Of a stretch of DNA of 62,065 nucleotides, positions 1 to 9,289 are shown piece after piece. The position numbers and the translations under genes are program-made. The stretch is from Halanaerobium salsuginis (GTDB lineage Bacteria > Bacillota > Halanaerobiia > Halanaerobiales > Halanaerobiaceae), in NCBI RefSeq assembly GCF_900114545.1, contig NZ_FOTI01000015.1, forward strand, positions 1 to 62,065, given 5' to 3'. Positions within the stretch are counted from its first letter, which is position 1. Each line of letters begins with the position of its first letter. Under the pieces are notes generated by a model. The model had not been told where the DNA came from and did not search any database. It saw only the letters and a list, made by a program, of their open reading frames with translations.

Positions 1-20
1 TTTGTCAAGAACTTTTTAAG
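1..20 (-). promoter_or_regulatory. third tandem -35 element (P3), cut by window edge
   Basis: AAAAAGTTCTTGACA on the minus strand, with TTGACA at 3-8, repeats the P1/P2 -35 context. Its -10 box would lie beyond the window. Three evenly spaced strong promoters in tandem are typical of rRNA operons in Firmicutes, so a 16S gene may start outside the window; that is inference. The rest of 203-396 holds no convincing gene. Confidence 0.5.
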
Positions 21-73
21 ATAATTTATTGCGGCCGAAAAATTCATTCTTCTGCTTTTCAGCGGCATATATT

Positions 74-102
74 ATATTACCACTTTTACCCTCTCTTGTC
101 AA
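74..102 (-). promoter_or_regulatory. sigma-A promoter P2 of a tandem set
   Basis: TTGACA (97-102), a 17-nt spacer and TAATAT (74-79) on the minus strand. The -35 context AAAAACATCTTGACA nearly duplicates that of P1. It points off the left edge. Confidence 0.75.
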
Positions 103-173
103 GATGTTTTTACTTTAAAAAAGAAGATAATAATTACAGTTAAACAAATGATATTCTTGCTGCAACGTTTAAT

Positions 174-202
174 ATAGTAACATTTAATTTTATAACTGTC
201 AA
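174..202 (-). promoter_or_regulatory. sigma-A promoter P1 of a tandem set
   Basis: On the minus strand, TTGACA (197-202) is followed by a 17-nt spacer and TACTAT (174-179). The -35 box sits in the context AAAAACTTCTTGACA, which recurs about 100 and 194 bases further left. An A/T-tract region resembling an UP element lies just upstream (about 203-240). It points toward the left window edge, away from dacF. Confidence 0.7.
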
Positions 203-396
203 GAAGTTTTTGGAGTTTATTTAAAATAATTTTATGATAGATAAATTAAAAATGTCATAAATCATATAATATAAGATTAATATGAGTAAAAAGCTTTCTA
301 ATTATATAAAAAATAAAATAAGCAGCACAGGATATAATTCCCATACTACTTATTTTTCAGAGCTCTTAAATTCAAGGTTTTATCTTAAAGATTTCT

Positions 397-1548
397 TCAA
401 GAGAAAAATCCTGTTATAAATGATATTAACTTACGCCAGAGTCGCACAATAATATTTGCCCTTGCTACATCTGTAGAAGCAATAACATCTGTTTTGCCTA
501 AAATTTTATCATTATTATATACAGTTAACTCTCCCAGAACTTCTCCTTTTTTAATTGGAGCTGTTAAATTCTCTTTAAGATTGACTTTTTGAGAAATTTC
601 TCTTTCCTGGCCTTTCTGCACCATAACATAAAGTGGAGTTTTAACTTCACCAACTGTTATTTTATCAGCCGCCTGTCTGATTGGTATATTTTGAATTTTA
701 TCCCCAGCAGTAGCAATCTTTCGTTTTGAAAAGGCGTTGAAACCATAGTCTAATAATCTGATCGTTGCTTCTTCACGATCGTTGAGTGTTTCTCCCTGCA
801 ATACAACTGACAAAAGTCTGGTATCTCCTTTTTTAGCAGTAGCAGCCAGACAATATCCAGCAGCATCAGTATGACCAGTTTTTAAACCATCCATACTAGG
901 GTACTTATTAATTAATGAATTAGTATTAACCAGCATAGCCTCTCTATTTGGCAGCTGAATAGTTTTAGTCCAGATTGATGACCAGTCTAATATTTTTTCA
1001 TGTTTAATTAATTCTCTTGCCATAATTGAAATATCTCTTGCTGTTGAATAATGATCCGGTTCTGGTAAACCTGTTGAATTTACAAAATTAGTGGAATTCA
1101 TTCCTAGTTGCTTTGCTTTATCATTCATCATAGCAACAAAATTACTATATGTACCTGCAATATATTCTCCCACAGCCACACTTGCGTCATTAGCAGAAGC
1201 AATTGTAATCGCTTCTAAAAGTTTTTCTAATTCAACTTGAGTATTTGCAGCAAGATATATTTGCGAGCCTCCCATTGATTCCGCAAAACGACTAATAGTA
1301 ACTTTATCTGTAAGTGAAATAGTTCCTGCTTCTATTTTTTCCATAGCAATTAACAAAGTCATTATCTTAGTAATACTTGCTGGTGGCAATTTACGATCAG
1401 CATTTTTAGCAAACAAAACCTGTCCTGTATCTTCTTCCAGCAAAATAGCTGAATCAGGTTTAATATCAAAAGCAGCAGTTGGAATAACTACTGTAAAAGT
1501 TAACAAAATGCTAGCTATTATAGCTAAAACAATATATTTATTTCTCAT
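397..1548 (-). CDS. dacF: D-alanyl-D-alanine carboxypeptidase (PBP5/DacF type)
   Basis: This enzyme trims the terminal D-Ala from peptidoglycan stem peptides outside the cytoplasmic membrane. Residues 1-26 form a signal peptide. The serine-peptidase S11 motifs are all present: SITK (S58-K61, nucleophile and general base), SAN near residue 118, and KTG near residue 225 in the context DGLKTGHT. A PBP5 C-terminal beta domain follows (about 285-360), and the last 20 residues form an amphipathic, aromatic helix of the kind that anchors these enzymes to the membrane. Length (383 aa) is normal. The ATG has AGGAGG six bases upstream. It is the last gene of the long minus-strand run that includes mazG. 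Subtype (dacF rather than dacA or dacB) is a guess from size and context. Confidence 0.93.
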   Translation of the reverse strand: MRNKYIVLAIIASILLTFTVVIPTAAFDIKPDSAILLEEDTGQVLFAKNADRKLPPASITKIMTLLIAMEKIEAGTISLTDKVTISRFAESMGGSQIYLAANTQVELEKLLEAITIASANDASVAVGEYIAGTYSNFVAMMNDKAKQLGMNSTNFVNSTGLPEPDHYSTARDISIMARELIKHEKILDWSSIWTKTIQLPNREAMLVNTNSLINKYPSMDGLKTGHTDAAGYCLAATAKKGDTRLLSVVLQGETLNDREEATIRLLDYGFNAFSKRKIATAGDKIQNIPIRQAADKITVGEVKTPLYVMVQKGQEREISQKVNLKENLTAPIKKGEVLGELTVYNNDKILGKTDVIASTDVARANIIVRLWRKLISFITGFFS

Positions 1549-1592
1549 TCTAATCCTCCTAATAGATTATTTGTTTTTAATTTTATTTATTA

Positions 1593-2456
1593 TTATTCAT
1601 TTTTTTTAGCCTGATTCCAAAATTCATCAAGTTCTGCCAGATTATAGTTTTTAAAATCAGAACTATTTTTTGCAACTTTTCTTTCTATATATTTAAATCT
1701 ACTTTTAAATTTCAAAATAGTCTTTACCAGAGCAACTTCAGGATTTATTTTTTTAAATCGAGCCAAATTAACAACCGCAAAAAGCAGATCACCAATTTCT
1801 GACTCCAGTTCTGCCTGAACTAATGAATTATCAATTTCGGAATTTACTTTATTTTGGTTAGAAAACAAAGAATTATCTGGTAGAACCCCCATAATCTCTT
1901 TACATTCAGCAAGTTCTTCTTCTATCTTATCAAGCACAGGAGTTAAATTTTTCCAATCAAAACCAACTTTAGCAGCTATTTTTTGAATTTGGTATGCCTG
2001 ATTTAGGGCAGTTTGTCCTTGATCAAGCTTGTCAACTAAAGAAGGTTGAATGTCTTGAACTTCTTTTTCCTGTTCTTTTATAGCATCCCAATTCTTTAAA
2101 ACTTGATCTGGATTGTCTACCTCTTTATCTGCAAAAACATGAGGATGGCGCCTAATTAATTTTTCATTCAAAACTCTAGCCACATCTCCTAAATCAAAAT
2201 CATTTTCCTCAGCAGCAATTTGAGCTTCAAATATAACCTGTAATAATAAATCTCCTAATTCCTCTTTAAAAGAATTAATATCTTGCGACTTAATTGCTTC
2301 AACAACTTCATAGGCTTCTTCAATTATATTAGAAGTAAGAGAATCATAGTTTTGTTCTCTGTCCCAGGGACAGCCATCTGGACTTCTTAAAACTTCCATT
2401 AGATCTATTACTTTTTCTAATTCCGTTAAAATTTTCGCTTTCTTATCGGCTTGCAA
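1593..2456 (-). CDS. mazG: nucleoside triphosphate pyrophosphohydrolase MazG
   Basis: MazG hydrolyses NTPs and dNTPs to monophosphates and pyrophosphate, cleaning damaged nucleotides from the pool. The N-terminal signature SPDGCPWDREQ is at about residues 25-35, followed by the metal-binding EExxE helix (NIIEEAYEVVE) and EELGDLL. A second MazG domain covers about 160-285 and carries EIGDLLFAVVNLAR, so this is the full two-domain form (287 aa). The start is TTG, set by GAGGAGG seven bases upstream. It lacks the N-terminal methyltransferase-like domain that B. subtilis YabN carries, so it matches the E. coli-type length. It lies between spoVB and dacF. Confidence 0.95.
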   Translation of the reverse strand: MQADKKAKILTELEKVIDLMEVLRSPDGCPWDREQNYDSLTSNIIEEAYEVVEAIKSQDINSFKEELGDLLLQVIFEAQIAAEENDFDLGDVARVLNEKLIRRHPHVFADKEVDNPDQVLKNWDAIKEQEKEVQDIQPSLVDKLDQGQTALNQAYQIQKIAAKVGFDWKNLTPVLDKIEEELAECKEIMGVLPDNSLFSNQNKVNSEIDNSLVQAELESEIGDLLFAVVNLARFKKINPEVALVKTILKFKSRFKYIERKVAKNSSDFKNYNLAELDEFWNQAKKNE

Positions 2457-2528
2457 TCTAAATCCTCCTCAGTATTTAGTCAATCTCATTTTAGAGCAAT
2501 ATATTTATTAGCAAATAATAAAGATTAG

Positions 2529-4160
2529 TTACTCTTCCTCCAGCAATCCCCTTTTTAGCAGCAAGGAAGCTAATCTTTCCCCAAAAGCTGGCATAACTGC
2601 CAGATCATTATATTTTATTTCTTTTAATAATAACAAAATAAATAAATAAATAAATCCAGCCATAACTATAACTGCAATAGTTGTAAATTGATAAGCATAA
2701 ATAAAATTAAGCTTAGTTAGCAGAATGAAAACACCTAAATAAGCTAACTTGACAAAACCTGCCATTAATAAAACAGCAATAATCGGTTTCAAAATAAGGC
2801 TTTTAAAATCAATTATAAATCCACTTTCTTTTTTGACATAATATAAATTCAAAAAAGCAGCTATTGCAAAACCAATAGTTGTCCCCAGAGCAGCTCCCCG
2901 AATTCCAAAAGCAGGTAAAGCAGTTAAAGTATAATTAATAACTGCATTAAACAAAGCCCCCAGCGCCAAATTACGAGCTGGTAATGAAGTTTTTCCAATA
3001 CCATTTAAAATCCCTGTACTTGTCTGCTGTAAAGCAATAAAAAATACTCCCCAGGAGACAAAACGCAGTGGAACAGCCGCCCCTGGTTCCGAGAATATAA
3101 TATCAGTAATTGGTTCAGCCAACATAAATAAACCTGTTGCTGCTGGCAGTGATATCAAAACAGTCAACCTCAAAGCAGTTTGTGTCCGATAATTAATTAG
3201 TTTTTTTCTTCCCAGAGTAAATGCCTCTGCAATTGCCGGCACAAGACTAGCTGACAATGAAACAGTAATTATAGTCGGAAAGTTAACAAGCGGCATTGCT
3301 ACAGCTGATAACATTCCATATTGTCTGGTAGCTTGATTAACAAGATAACCGGCTACCTGTAATCTATGAGGAACAAAAATTAAGTCAACTAAACTCATCA
3401 AAGGCATTACTAGTGCTCCCAGCGTAATTGGAACACCTAGAGTTACAATATCTTTAACAATTGTTCCTGATTTAATTGTTAGCTGATCTTCACCCCTGGC
3501 CAAGAAAGAAAAAATATTTTCTCTCCGTTTATAGTATATAAAAAATAAAACCAATAGTCCACCCAAAGAACCACTTACTGCTCCAAAACTTGCTCCTGCA
3601 GCTGCAAATTTAATTCCCGTTGGCACTAAAAAGATTACCAGACTAATCATTGTAATCATTCTAATAAATTGTTCTAAAATTTGAGAAATAGCAGTCGGAA
3701 CCATATCCTGCATACCTTGAAAGAAGCCACGATAAGCAGCCATAATAGAAACAATAAAAATAGCTGGCGAAATCGCTATTACTGCATAATAGGCTCGAGG
3801 ATCTAGCGATAATAAATTAAGCAGTGGCTTAGCTACTAAAGCCATAAGTATTGAAATTAAAAGTCCAATAAAGAAACTCATTCGCCTGGCAACTTTAAAG
3901 ATCTGATAGGCAGCCTTTTTCTCTGAAGCAGCTATTTTATCAGCAATCAATTTAGCCAAAGCAATTGGAATTCCAGATCTTGAAACAACCAGTAAAGTTG
4001 TGTAAATAGGATAAGCCATCTGATATAGTCCCATACCTTCTGCACCAATTATCCTGGTTAAAATAATTCGATAAACAAATCCCATTACTCTAGCTGCCAG
4101 ACCTGCTGCAGTTAAGATCGCTGCTCCTTTGATAAAACTTCCTTTTTTATTTCCTGACAT
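2529..4160 (-). CDS. spoVB: MOP-family polysaccharide/lipid flippase (SpoVB-like)
   Basis: An integral membrane protein of the MATE/MOP exporter superfamily (543 aa, about 14 hydrophobic segments spread over the full length). The N-terminus, with the motif around GLAARVMGFVYRIILTRIIGAEGMGLYQ, is characteristic of the SpoVB/YabM subfamily, whose members move lipid-linked saccharide precursors across the cytoplasmic membrane. AAAGGAG sits six bases before the ATG. The position between mfd and mazG matches B. subtilis yabM, which is spoVB-like; spoVT, present there, is missing here. Since many Halanaerobiales do not sporulate, a role in peptidoglycan or surface-glycan export is more likely than a spore-specific one (inference). 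Confidence 0.85.
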   Translation of the reverse strand: MSGNKKGSFIKGAAILTAAGLAARVMGFVYRIILTRIIGAEGMGLYQMAYPIYTTLLVVSRSGIPIALAKLIADKIAASEKKAAYQIFKVARRMSFFIGLLISILMALVAKPLLNLLSLDPRAYYAVIAISPAIFIVSIMAAYRGFFQGMQDMVPTAISQILEQFIRMITMISLVIFLVPTGIKFAAAGASFGAVSGSLGGLLVLFFIYYKRRENIFSFLARGEDQLTIKSGTIVKDIVTLGVPITLGALVMPLMSLVDLIFVPHRLQVAGYLVNQATRQYGMLSAVAMPLVNFPTIITVSLSASLVPAIAEAFTLGRKKLINYRTQTALRLTVLISLPAATGLFMLAEPITDIIFSEPGAAVPLRFVSWGVFFIALQQTSTGILNGIGKTSLPARNLALGALFNAVINYTLTALPAFGIRGAALGTTIGFAIAAFLNLYYVKKESGFIIDFKSLILKPIIAVLLMAGFVKLAYLGVFILLTKLNFIYAYQFTTIAVIVMAGFIYLFILLLLKEIKYNDLAVMPAFGERLASLLLKRGLLEEE

Positions 4161-4211
4161 TTAAAACTCCTTTCAGCTTATTTATAGATTTAATTAAGAT
4201 TTTAAACCTAT

Positions 4212-7200
4212 TTAAAGCTGTTTTAGTTCCTGCAACATTCTATATAACTGCTGGTCAATTCTATTTCTGTCTTTAAATTTAATTAATATTTGAGGTTTCT
4301 TGGCAGCTTTTATTTTAATCCTGCGTTTATATTTTTCTCTAAACTTAACTAATTTCCTGCCATCTACTAGATCTGAATTAATAAATTGGCATTTAACTTT
4401 AGCTCCATCTTCTTTGATTAAATTAATATTTAAATTTGCTGCTAAAAATTTAATACGTGCTGTATTAATTAATCTCATCACCTCAATTGGTGGCTCTCCA
4501 AATCGATCGATTAATTCATCAATTACATCTGTAGCATCTTGTTCATTTTTTATAGATTTTATTTTCTGATAAATCTCAATTTTTCTAGCTTCATATTTAA
4601 TATACTCATCAGGTAAATAAGCATCAAATTTGAGATCAACTTCAACTGACAACTGCTGCCGATCATTATTTCCTTTTAAGTCTTCAATAGTTCCTTCAAG
4701 CAATTTTGTATAAAGAGAAAAACCAACGGCTGCTATATGACCGCTCTGTTCGGGACCAAGCAGGTTACCTGCTCCTCTTATCTCCAAGTCTCGCATTGCA
4801 ATTTTGAATCCTGATCCTAAAGAAGAAAATTCTTTAATTGCTTCCAGACGTTTTTCTGCTACTTCTGGCAGAATACGTTCCCTCTCATACAGCAAATAAG
4901 CATAGGCAATTCTATTAGTTCTACCTACTCTACCACGCAGCTGATAAAGTTGTGATAACCCCATCTTATCTGCCTGATTAATAATAATTGTATTTACATT
5001 TTGGATATCAAGTCCTGTTTCAATAATAGTTGTACATACTAAAATATCAAATTGATGATGATAAAAATCATACATTATTTTTTCAAGCCGCTTTTCATTC
5101 ATCTGACCATGTGCTACAGCAATTTTTGCTTCAGGCATAATTCGCTGTAATTTGCCTGCTATTTTTTCTATATCTGCTACACGATTGTGCACAAAATAAA
5201 TCTGACCTGATCTAGCTAATTCTCTTCTAACTGCACTGGCAATTAATTCTCTATTATACTCCTTAATAAAAGTTCTAATTGGATACCTATTTTCAGGTGG
5301 AGTTTCAATTAAACTCATATCTCTAACTCCAACTAAAGCCATATGTAATGTTCTTGGAATTGGAGTAGCTGTTAAAGTTAAAACATCAACATTTCTTTTT
5401 AAATCTTTTAGCTTTTCTTTATGGGTAACACCAAAACGCTGCTCTTCATCAATAATCAATAAACCTAAATCAGCAAAAATGACATCTTTTGAAAGCAACC
5501 GATGCGTTCCAATTAAGATATCTATTTCCCCTTTAATCAACTTTTTTAGTGTTTGACGCTGTTCAGCTGCTGAATTAAAGCGGCTTAATATGCCAACTTC
5601 AACTGGAAATTCATTAATTCTTTCCGCAAAAGTATTATAGTGCTGCTGGGCTAAAATTGTAGTAGGAACTAAAACTGCAGTCTGTTTTCCAGCTAATGCT
5701 GCTTTAAAAGCTGCTCGAATAGCTACCTCAGTCTTTCCATAACCAACATCTCCACATAAAAGTCTATCCATTGGACTAGTTGACTCCATATCTTTTTTCA
5801 CTGCCTGAATAGCTTTTTTTTGATCTGGAGTTTCTTCAAATGGAAAAGCATCTTCAAATTCCTGCTGCCAGACATCATCAGCTGGAAATTGATATCCAGT
5901 TAATGTTTCTCTCTCTGCATATAACTCTAATAATCCAATTGCCATTTCCTTTACTGACTGCTGGACTTTTTCTTTAACTTTTTTCCAATCACTACTACCT
6001 AATTTATAAAGTTTTGGTCGTCCAGAATCAGAACCAATATATTTTTGTACTAGATCAATCTTTTCTGTAGGTACATATAGTTTATCTTCACCAGCATATT
6101 TCAAAACAAGATAATCTTTATGCTGATCCTGTATTTCTAGAGTTTTCACACCAAGATATTTACCAATCCCGTGATTTTCATGAACTACATAATTTCCTGC
6201 TTTAAGATCATTAACACTTGCTACTGCTACTCCATCTTCGAAGTCACCTATTTTGCGTTTTCGTTTTTGTTCACTGCCAAAAACTTCTTTTTCACTAAAA
6301 ACAGCTAATTTTATATCTTTAAATAGAAACCCCTCTGCCAGACTATCTGCCAAAAGAACTATTCTGCTTTCTGAAAAATCAGTGCCAACCACAAGATTTT
6401 TTTCTTCTAAAAACATTTTTACTCTACGCACTTTACTGGCAGAATTTAAAGTAATGGCTATTTTATATTTTTGCTTAAGTAATTTAATCACTTTTTCGCT
6501 AAATAACTCTAACTGTCCATGAAACGGTTCTAAAGTAGCAGTATCAAAATGAATTTCGTTTTCTAAAATTTCATTTTGATTAAAAGCTGAATTTATACTA
6601 ACAATTTTATTTTTAGCTACCTGTTGGGAAAATTCATTTTCAGAGATGAAATTATCTAGATATTCTGGAATAATCATTCCCTGCTCCAATAATCTCTTAT
6701 AATTATTTGCAATCTCCTGATAATATTCATTTTTTTGCTGCTTTATCTTATCTGGCCTTACAGCAAAAATAATCGATTCTGACAAATAATCAAAGAAATT
6801 AGCTGGAGCTTGATAATAAAAAGGTAGAAATTGTTCAAAACCAGGAAATCTCCGTTTTTCCTGTAAATTTTCTAATATTTCAGCAGCTTTTCCCTGCAAA
6901 TAGCTAGCTGCTTTACTATAATTATTTTTCTCTAGACTTTTTATTGCTTGACTATAGGCAGCTTCTATTTTCGGATAGGCTTTTTCAACAATTTGCTGAT
7001 TAATCACCAGATTTGCAAAAGGTGGGATAATTGTTTCTTCTATTTTGTTTTTTGATCTTCTTGCCTGCAAATCAATTTCTCGGATTGAATCAACCTCATC
7101 ACCAAACAACTCCAAGCGAACAGGACATTCTGCCAGTAAAGTAAATATATCAACAATCCCACCTCTAATACTATATTGACCTGGAGCTTCCACCATTTCT

Positions 7201-7694
7201 TCCCGCTGGTAACCAAGAGCAAATAATTGCTGACTGAATTCTTTTAAATTTAATTCCATGCCAACTTTAATTTTTAAACTGTTCTCTTGATAAACTTTAT
7301 AAGGTGGGAGTTTTTTAAAAACTGCTCCAGGAGTAGTTAAAATAATCTTTTTTTTAGAACTATCAGCAAAAACTAATTCTGTCAGCACTTTACTTCTTTC
7401 ACTCATAGTTGTTAAGTCTGGCATTAATTGTTCATGCGGTAGAATCTCTTCTTCTGGAAAAACAAGAAAATCATCTTTACCAATTAATCTAATTAAATCT
7501 TCCTGCATTTGCTGCAAATAATAATTATCTGGTAAAAAAAATACAACATCCCGATCTGTTGTCTGTAAGAAATTAACAGCAAAATATGATATTCTACTAC
7601 CACTTAATCCAGATATTGAACTAGCAGAGCTATTAATGTTTTTGGCAATTTTTTTAAATTTCTGATTTTCTACTAATAAATTTCTAAATTCCAT
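4212..7694 (-). CDS. mfd: transcription-repair coupling factor Mfd
   Basis: Mfd removes RNA polymerase stalled at lesions and recruits UvrABC. At 1160 aa it has the whole family architecture: N-terminal UvrB-like damage-recruitment domains (1-about 450), the RNA-polymerase-interacting domain with the GVAVASVNDLKAGNYVVHENHGIGKYLG signature region (about 490-560), the translocase with Walker A GDVGYGKTEVA (about 648-658) and DEEQ box IIDEEQRFGV, the TRG motif region GRVGRTNRIAYAYLLY, and a C-terminal TRCF domain. AAGGAG precedes the ATG. It lies downstream of pth and upstream of spoVB, as in many Firmicutes. Confidence 0.97.
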   Translation of the reverse strand: MEFRNLLVENQKFKKIAKNINSSASSISGLSGSRISYFAVNFLQTTDRDVVFFLPDNYYLQQMQEDLIRLIGKDDFLVFPEEEILPHEQLMPDLTTMSERSKVLTELVFADSSKKKIILTTPGAVFKKLPPYKVYQENSLKIKVGMELNLKEFSQQLFALGYQREEMVEAPGQYSIRGGIVDIFTLLAECPVRLELFGDEVDSIREIDLQARRSKNKIEETIIPPFANLVINQQIVEKAYPKIEAAYSQAIKSLEKNNYSKAASYLQGKAAEILENLQEKRRFPGFEQFLPFYYQAPANFFDYLSESIIFAVRPDKIKQQKNEYYQEIANNYKRLLEQGMIIPEYLDNFISENEFSQQVAKNKIVSINSAFNQNEILENEIHFDTATLEPFHGQLELFSEKVIKLLKQKYKIAITLNSASKVRRVKMFLEEKNLVVGTDFSESRIVLLADSLAEGFLFKDIKLAVFSEKEVFGSEQKRKRKIGDFEDGVAVASVNDLKAGNYVVHENHGIGKYLGVKTLEIQDQHKDYLVLKYAGEDKLYVPTEKIDLVQKYIGSDSGRPKLYKLGSSDWKKVKEKVQQSVKEMAIGLLELYAERETLTGYQFPADDVWQQEFEDAFPFEETPDQKKAIQAVKKDMESTSPMDRLLCGDVGYGKTEVAIRAAFKAALAGKQTAVLVPTTILAQQHYNTFAERINEFPVEVGILSRFNSAAEQRQTLKKLIKGEIDILIGTHRLLSKDVIFADLGLLIIDEEQRFGVTHKEKLKDLKRNVDVLTLTATPIPRTLHMALVGVRDMSLIETPPENRYPIRTFIKEYNRELIASAVRRELARSGQIYFVHNRVADIEKIAGKLQRIMPEAKIAVAHGQMNEKRLEKIMYDFYHHQFDILVCTTIIETGLDIQNVNTIIINQADKMGLSQLYQLRGRVGRTNRIAYAYLLYERERILPEVAEKRLEAIKEFSSLGSGFKIAMRDLEIRGAGNLLGPEQSGHIAAVGFSLYTKLLEGTIEDLKGNNDRQQLSVEVDLKFDAYLPDEYIKYEARKIEIYQKIKSIKNEQDATDVIDELIDRFGEPPIEVMRLINTARIKFLAANLNINLIKEDGAKVKCQFINSDLVDGRKLVKFREKYKRRIKIKAAKKPQILIKFKDRNRIDQQLYRMLQELKQL

Positions 7695-7845
7695 TTGTTT
7701 ACTCCTTAGTCTAGTTGGATTCCAGTATAAACTTTGTTAGTTATAAATCTACTAAGTATAAATAGATTAATTATGTAAATAATCAAAATAGCTAACAGAT
7801 AGTTATAGTATAAATTTACTTAGTATTAAAAATGGCAAAATAGCC

Positions 7846-7868
7846 CCTACATCAGAATGTACGGGCTT
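7846..7868 (-). terminator. possible hairpin terminator after pth
   Basis: On the minus strand AGCCCGTACAT pairs with ATGTAGGGGCT around a TCTG loop with one mismatch, followed by ATTTTGCCATTTTT. It lies immediately after the pth stop codon. The U-tract is interrupted, so it may be only partly effective. Confidence 0.45.
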
Positions 7869-7869
7869 A

Positions 7870-8424
7870 TCAATTAAACTTATTCATTGCTTTTATAATT
7901 CCATCTTTTAAAAAAGTATCTATTGCAGCAACTGCTTTTTGACTGGTTTCAAAAGCAAGTTTTTTTTCCTTGCCATGAAACTTACTCAGCACAAAATCTG
8001 GAACAGGAACATTTTCTGGTGGTCTACCAACACCAATTTTTAAACGCTTAAATTCTTTTGTTCCCAGACTGTTAATAATAGATTTAATCCCATTATGTCC
8101 GCCACTACCACCATCTTTTTTAAATCTAAGTTGGCCCAGCTTAAGATCAAGATCATCATGAACAATTAATAAATCAGCTGGTTCTAAATTATAATAATTA
8201 ACTATTTTCAACAGTGGCCCCCCACTGCGATTCATATATTTCATTGGTTGAAAGATCAGTACTTTCTCTCCCCCAAAGAAAAAATCACCATTTAGACCAT
8301 CAAATTTAAAACTGCTATTAACAGAGTATTTTTCAGCTAATTCTGCAATAACCATAAATCCTATATTATGCCTGGTCAGAGAATACTCTTCTCCTGGATT
8401 ACCAAGCCCAGCTATCAACTTCAA
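7870..8424 (-). CDS. pth: peptidyl-tRNA hydrolase
   Basis: Pth releases tRNA from prematurely dropped peptidyl-tRNA in the cytosol. The family motifs are clear: GLGNPGEEYSLTRHNIGFM at the N-terminus (containing the catalytic His of TRHN), MKYMNRSGGPL, IVHDDLDLKLGQLRFKKDGGSGGHNGIKSI, and GVGRPP. At 184 aa it is of normal length. Translation starts at TTG, with TTGGAGGG six bases upstream; the next in-frame Met would remove the catalytic region. It lies downstream of the L25 gene (ctc) and is separated from it by a short hairpin. Confidence 0.96.
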   Translation of the reverse strand: MKLIAGLGNPGEEYSLTRHNIGFMVIAELAEKYSVNSSFKFDGLNGDFFFGGEKVLIFQPMKYMNRSGGPLLKIVNYYNLEPADLLIVHDDLDLKLGQLRFKKDGGSGGHNGIKSIINSLGTKEFKRLKIGVGRPPENVPVPDFVLSKFHGKEKKLAFETSQKAVAAIDTFLKDGIIKAMNKFN

Positions 8425-8452
8425 AGTTTACCCTCCAACTAAGTAAATTCAA

Positions 8453-8475
8453 GCACAGTCGCAAAATGACTGTGC
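8453..8475 (-). other. intercistronic hairpin between L25 gene and pth
   Basis: GCACAGTC and GACTGTGC are perfect 8-bp arms around a 7-base loop. On the minus strand no U-tract follows, so it looks like a transcript-processing or stability hairpin rather than a terminator. Confidence 0.5.
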
Positions 8476-8494
8476 CTGTATTTTTACTTTAATT

Positions 8495-9154
8495 TTATTC
8501 TTCTGGTTCAGCTTCTGCTTCTGCGTCAGCTTCTTCCTCTTCTTCACCAATAACTTCTGGTTCTAAGAAGTCTTCGTCTTCTTCTTCCTCTTCTTCAACA
8601 ACCATTTCTGTAGGTGCAACAATTGTTACAATAACTTCTTCACTATCTGTTACCAGATCAATATCTGGTAAATCAAGATCAGCTACTGCTAAAGATTCGC
8701 CCATACCAAGTTCAGAAATATCAAGAGTAATTTCTTCCGGTATTTCAGTTGGAAGAGCCTCAATCTCAATTTCACGTATTAATTGCTGTAATACTCCACC
8801 ATCACGTACACCTAAAGCATCGCCCTCTAAATGAAGTGGTACAGATACAGTAATTTTTTCGTCCATAGAAATAAATTGAAAATCAACATGAAGCAAATTG
8901 CCTTTAATTACATCTTTCTGAAAATCCTTAATAATTACGGTTGCTGCTTCTCCATCTTCTCCGACAAAAGTCAGATCAAAGATAGCATTTGAATGGAGAA
9001 GTTTCTCAATATCCAGTGGATCTATTTTAATAGATCTAGGGTCATTTCCTCTTCCATAAACAACACCAGGAATAAGATCTTCTCGTCTAATTTTACGAGC
9101 TACACCTTTTCCAGTTTCAGTCCTCAGTTCAGCCTTAATAGAATGTCTCTCCAT
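8495..9154 (-). CDS. rplY: 50S ribosomal protein L25/general stress protein Ctc
   Basis: Binds 5S rRNA. The N-terminal L25 domain (about 1-92) is followed by the TL5/CTC C-terminal beta domain (about 95-185). The tail (about 186-219) is almost wholly Glu/Asp/Ala with Pro, far more acidic than in Bacillus Ctc and consistent with a halophile. I chose the ATG at 9154 because AAGGAGAGG stands just upstream; the longer reading frame to 9187 would run through that ribosome-binding site. 219 aa. It sits between prs and pth, the usual Firmicutes order, and has its own promoter. Confidence 0.94.
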   Translation of the reverse strand: MERHSIKAELRTETGKGVARKIRREDLIPGVVYGRGNDPRSIKIDPLDIEKLLHSNAIFDLTFVGEDGEAATVIIKDFQKDVIKGNLLHVDFQFISMDEKITVSVPLHLEGDALGVRDGGVLQQLIREIEIEALPTEIPEEITLDISELGMGESLAVADLDLPDIDLVTDSEEVIVTIVAPTEMVVEEEEEEDEDFLEPEVIGEEEEEADAEAEAEPEE

Positions 9155-9242
9155 GACTATCCTCTCCTTGCATAAATTAAATTTCAAGCCAGCTAGTTTA
9201 ATCTACTGGCAGGTTTACAATAAATAAGACATAACAAATTTT

Positions 9243-9271
9243 ATTATAACATCAAAGCTCAATTTGAGCAA
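9243..9271 (-). promoter_or_regulatory. sigma-A promoter of the L25 gene
   Basis: TTGCTC (9266-9271), a 17-nt spacer and TATAAT (9243-9248) on the minus strand, downstream of the prs stop codon and about 90 bases before the L25 start. Confidence 0.6.
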
Positions 9272-9289
9272 GCCTTTTAAAAAAAATAT

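Noticed and set aside
282-419. 46-codon plus-strand frame upstream of and overlapping the dacF end
   Set aside because: No ribosome-binding site, low-complexity Lys/Asn composition and convergent overlap with dacF.
4300-6522. plus-strand frames inside mfd
   Set aside because: Antisense shadows of a conserved gene, without ribosome-binding sites or family resemblance.
8993-9187. longer N-terminus for ribosomal protein L25 (start at 9185-9187)
   Set aside because: The extra 11 residues would be encoded across the AAGGAGAGG ribosome-binding site of the family-consistent start at 9154.
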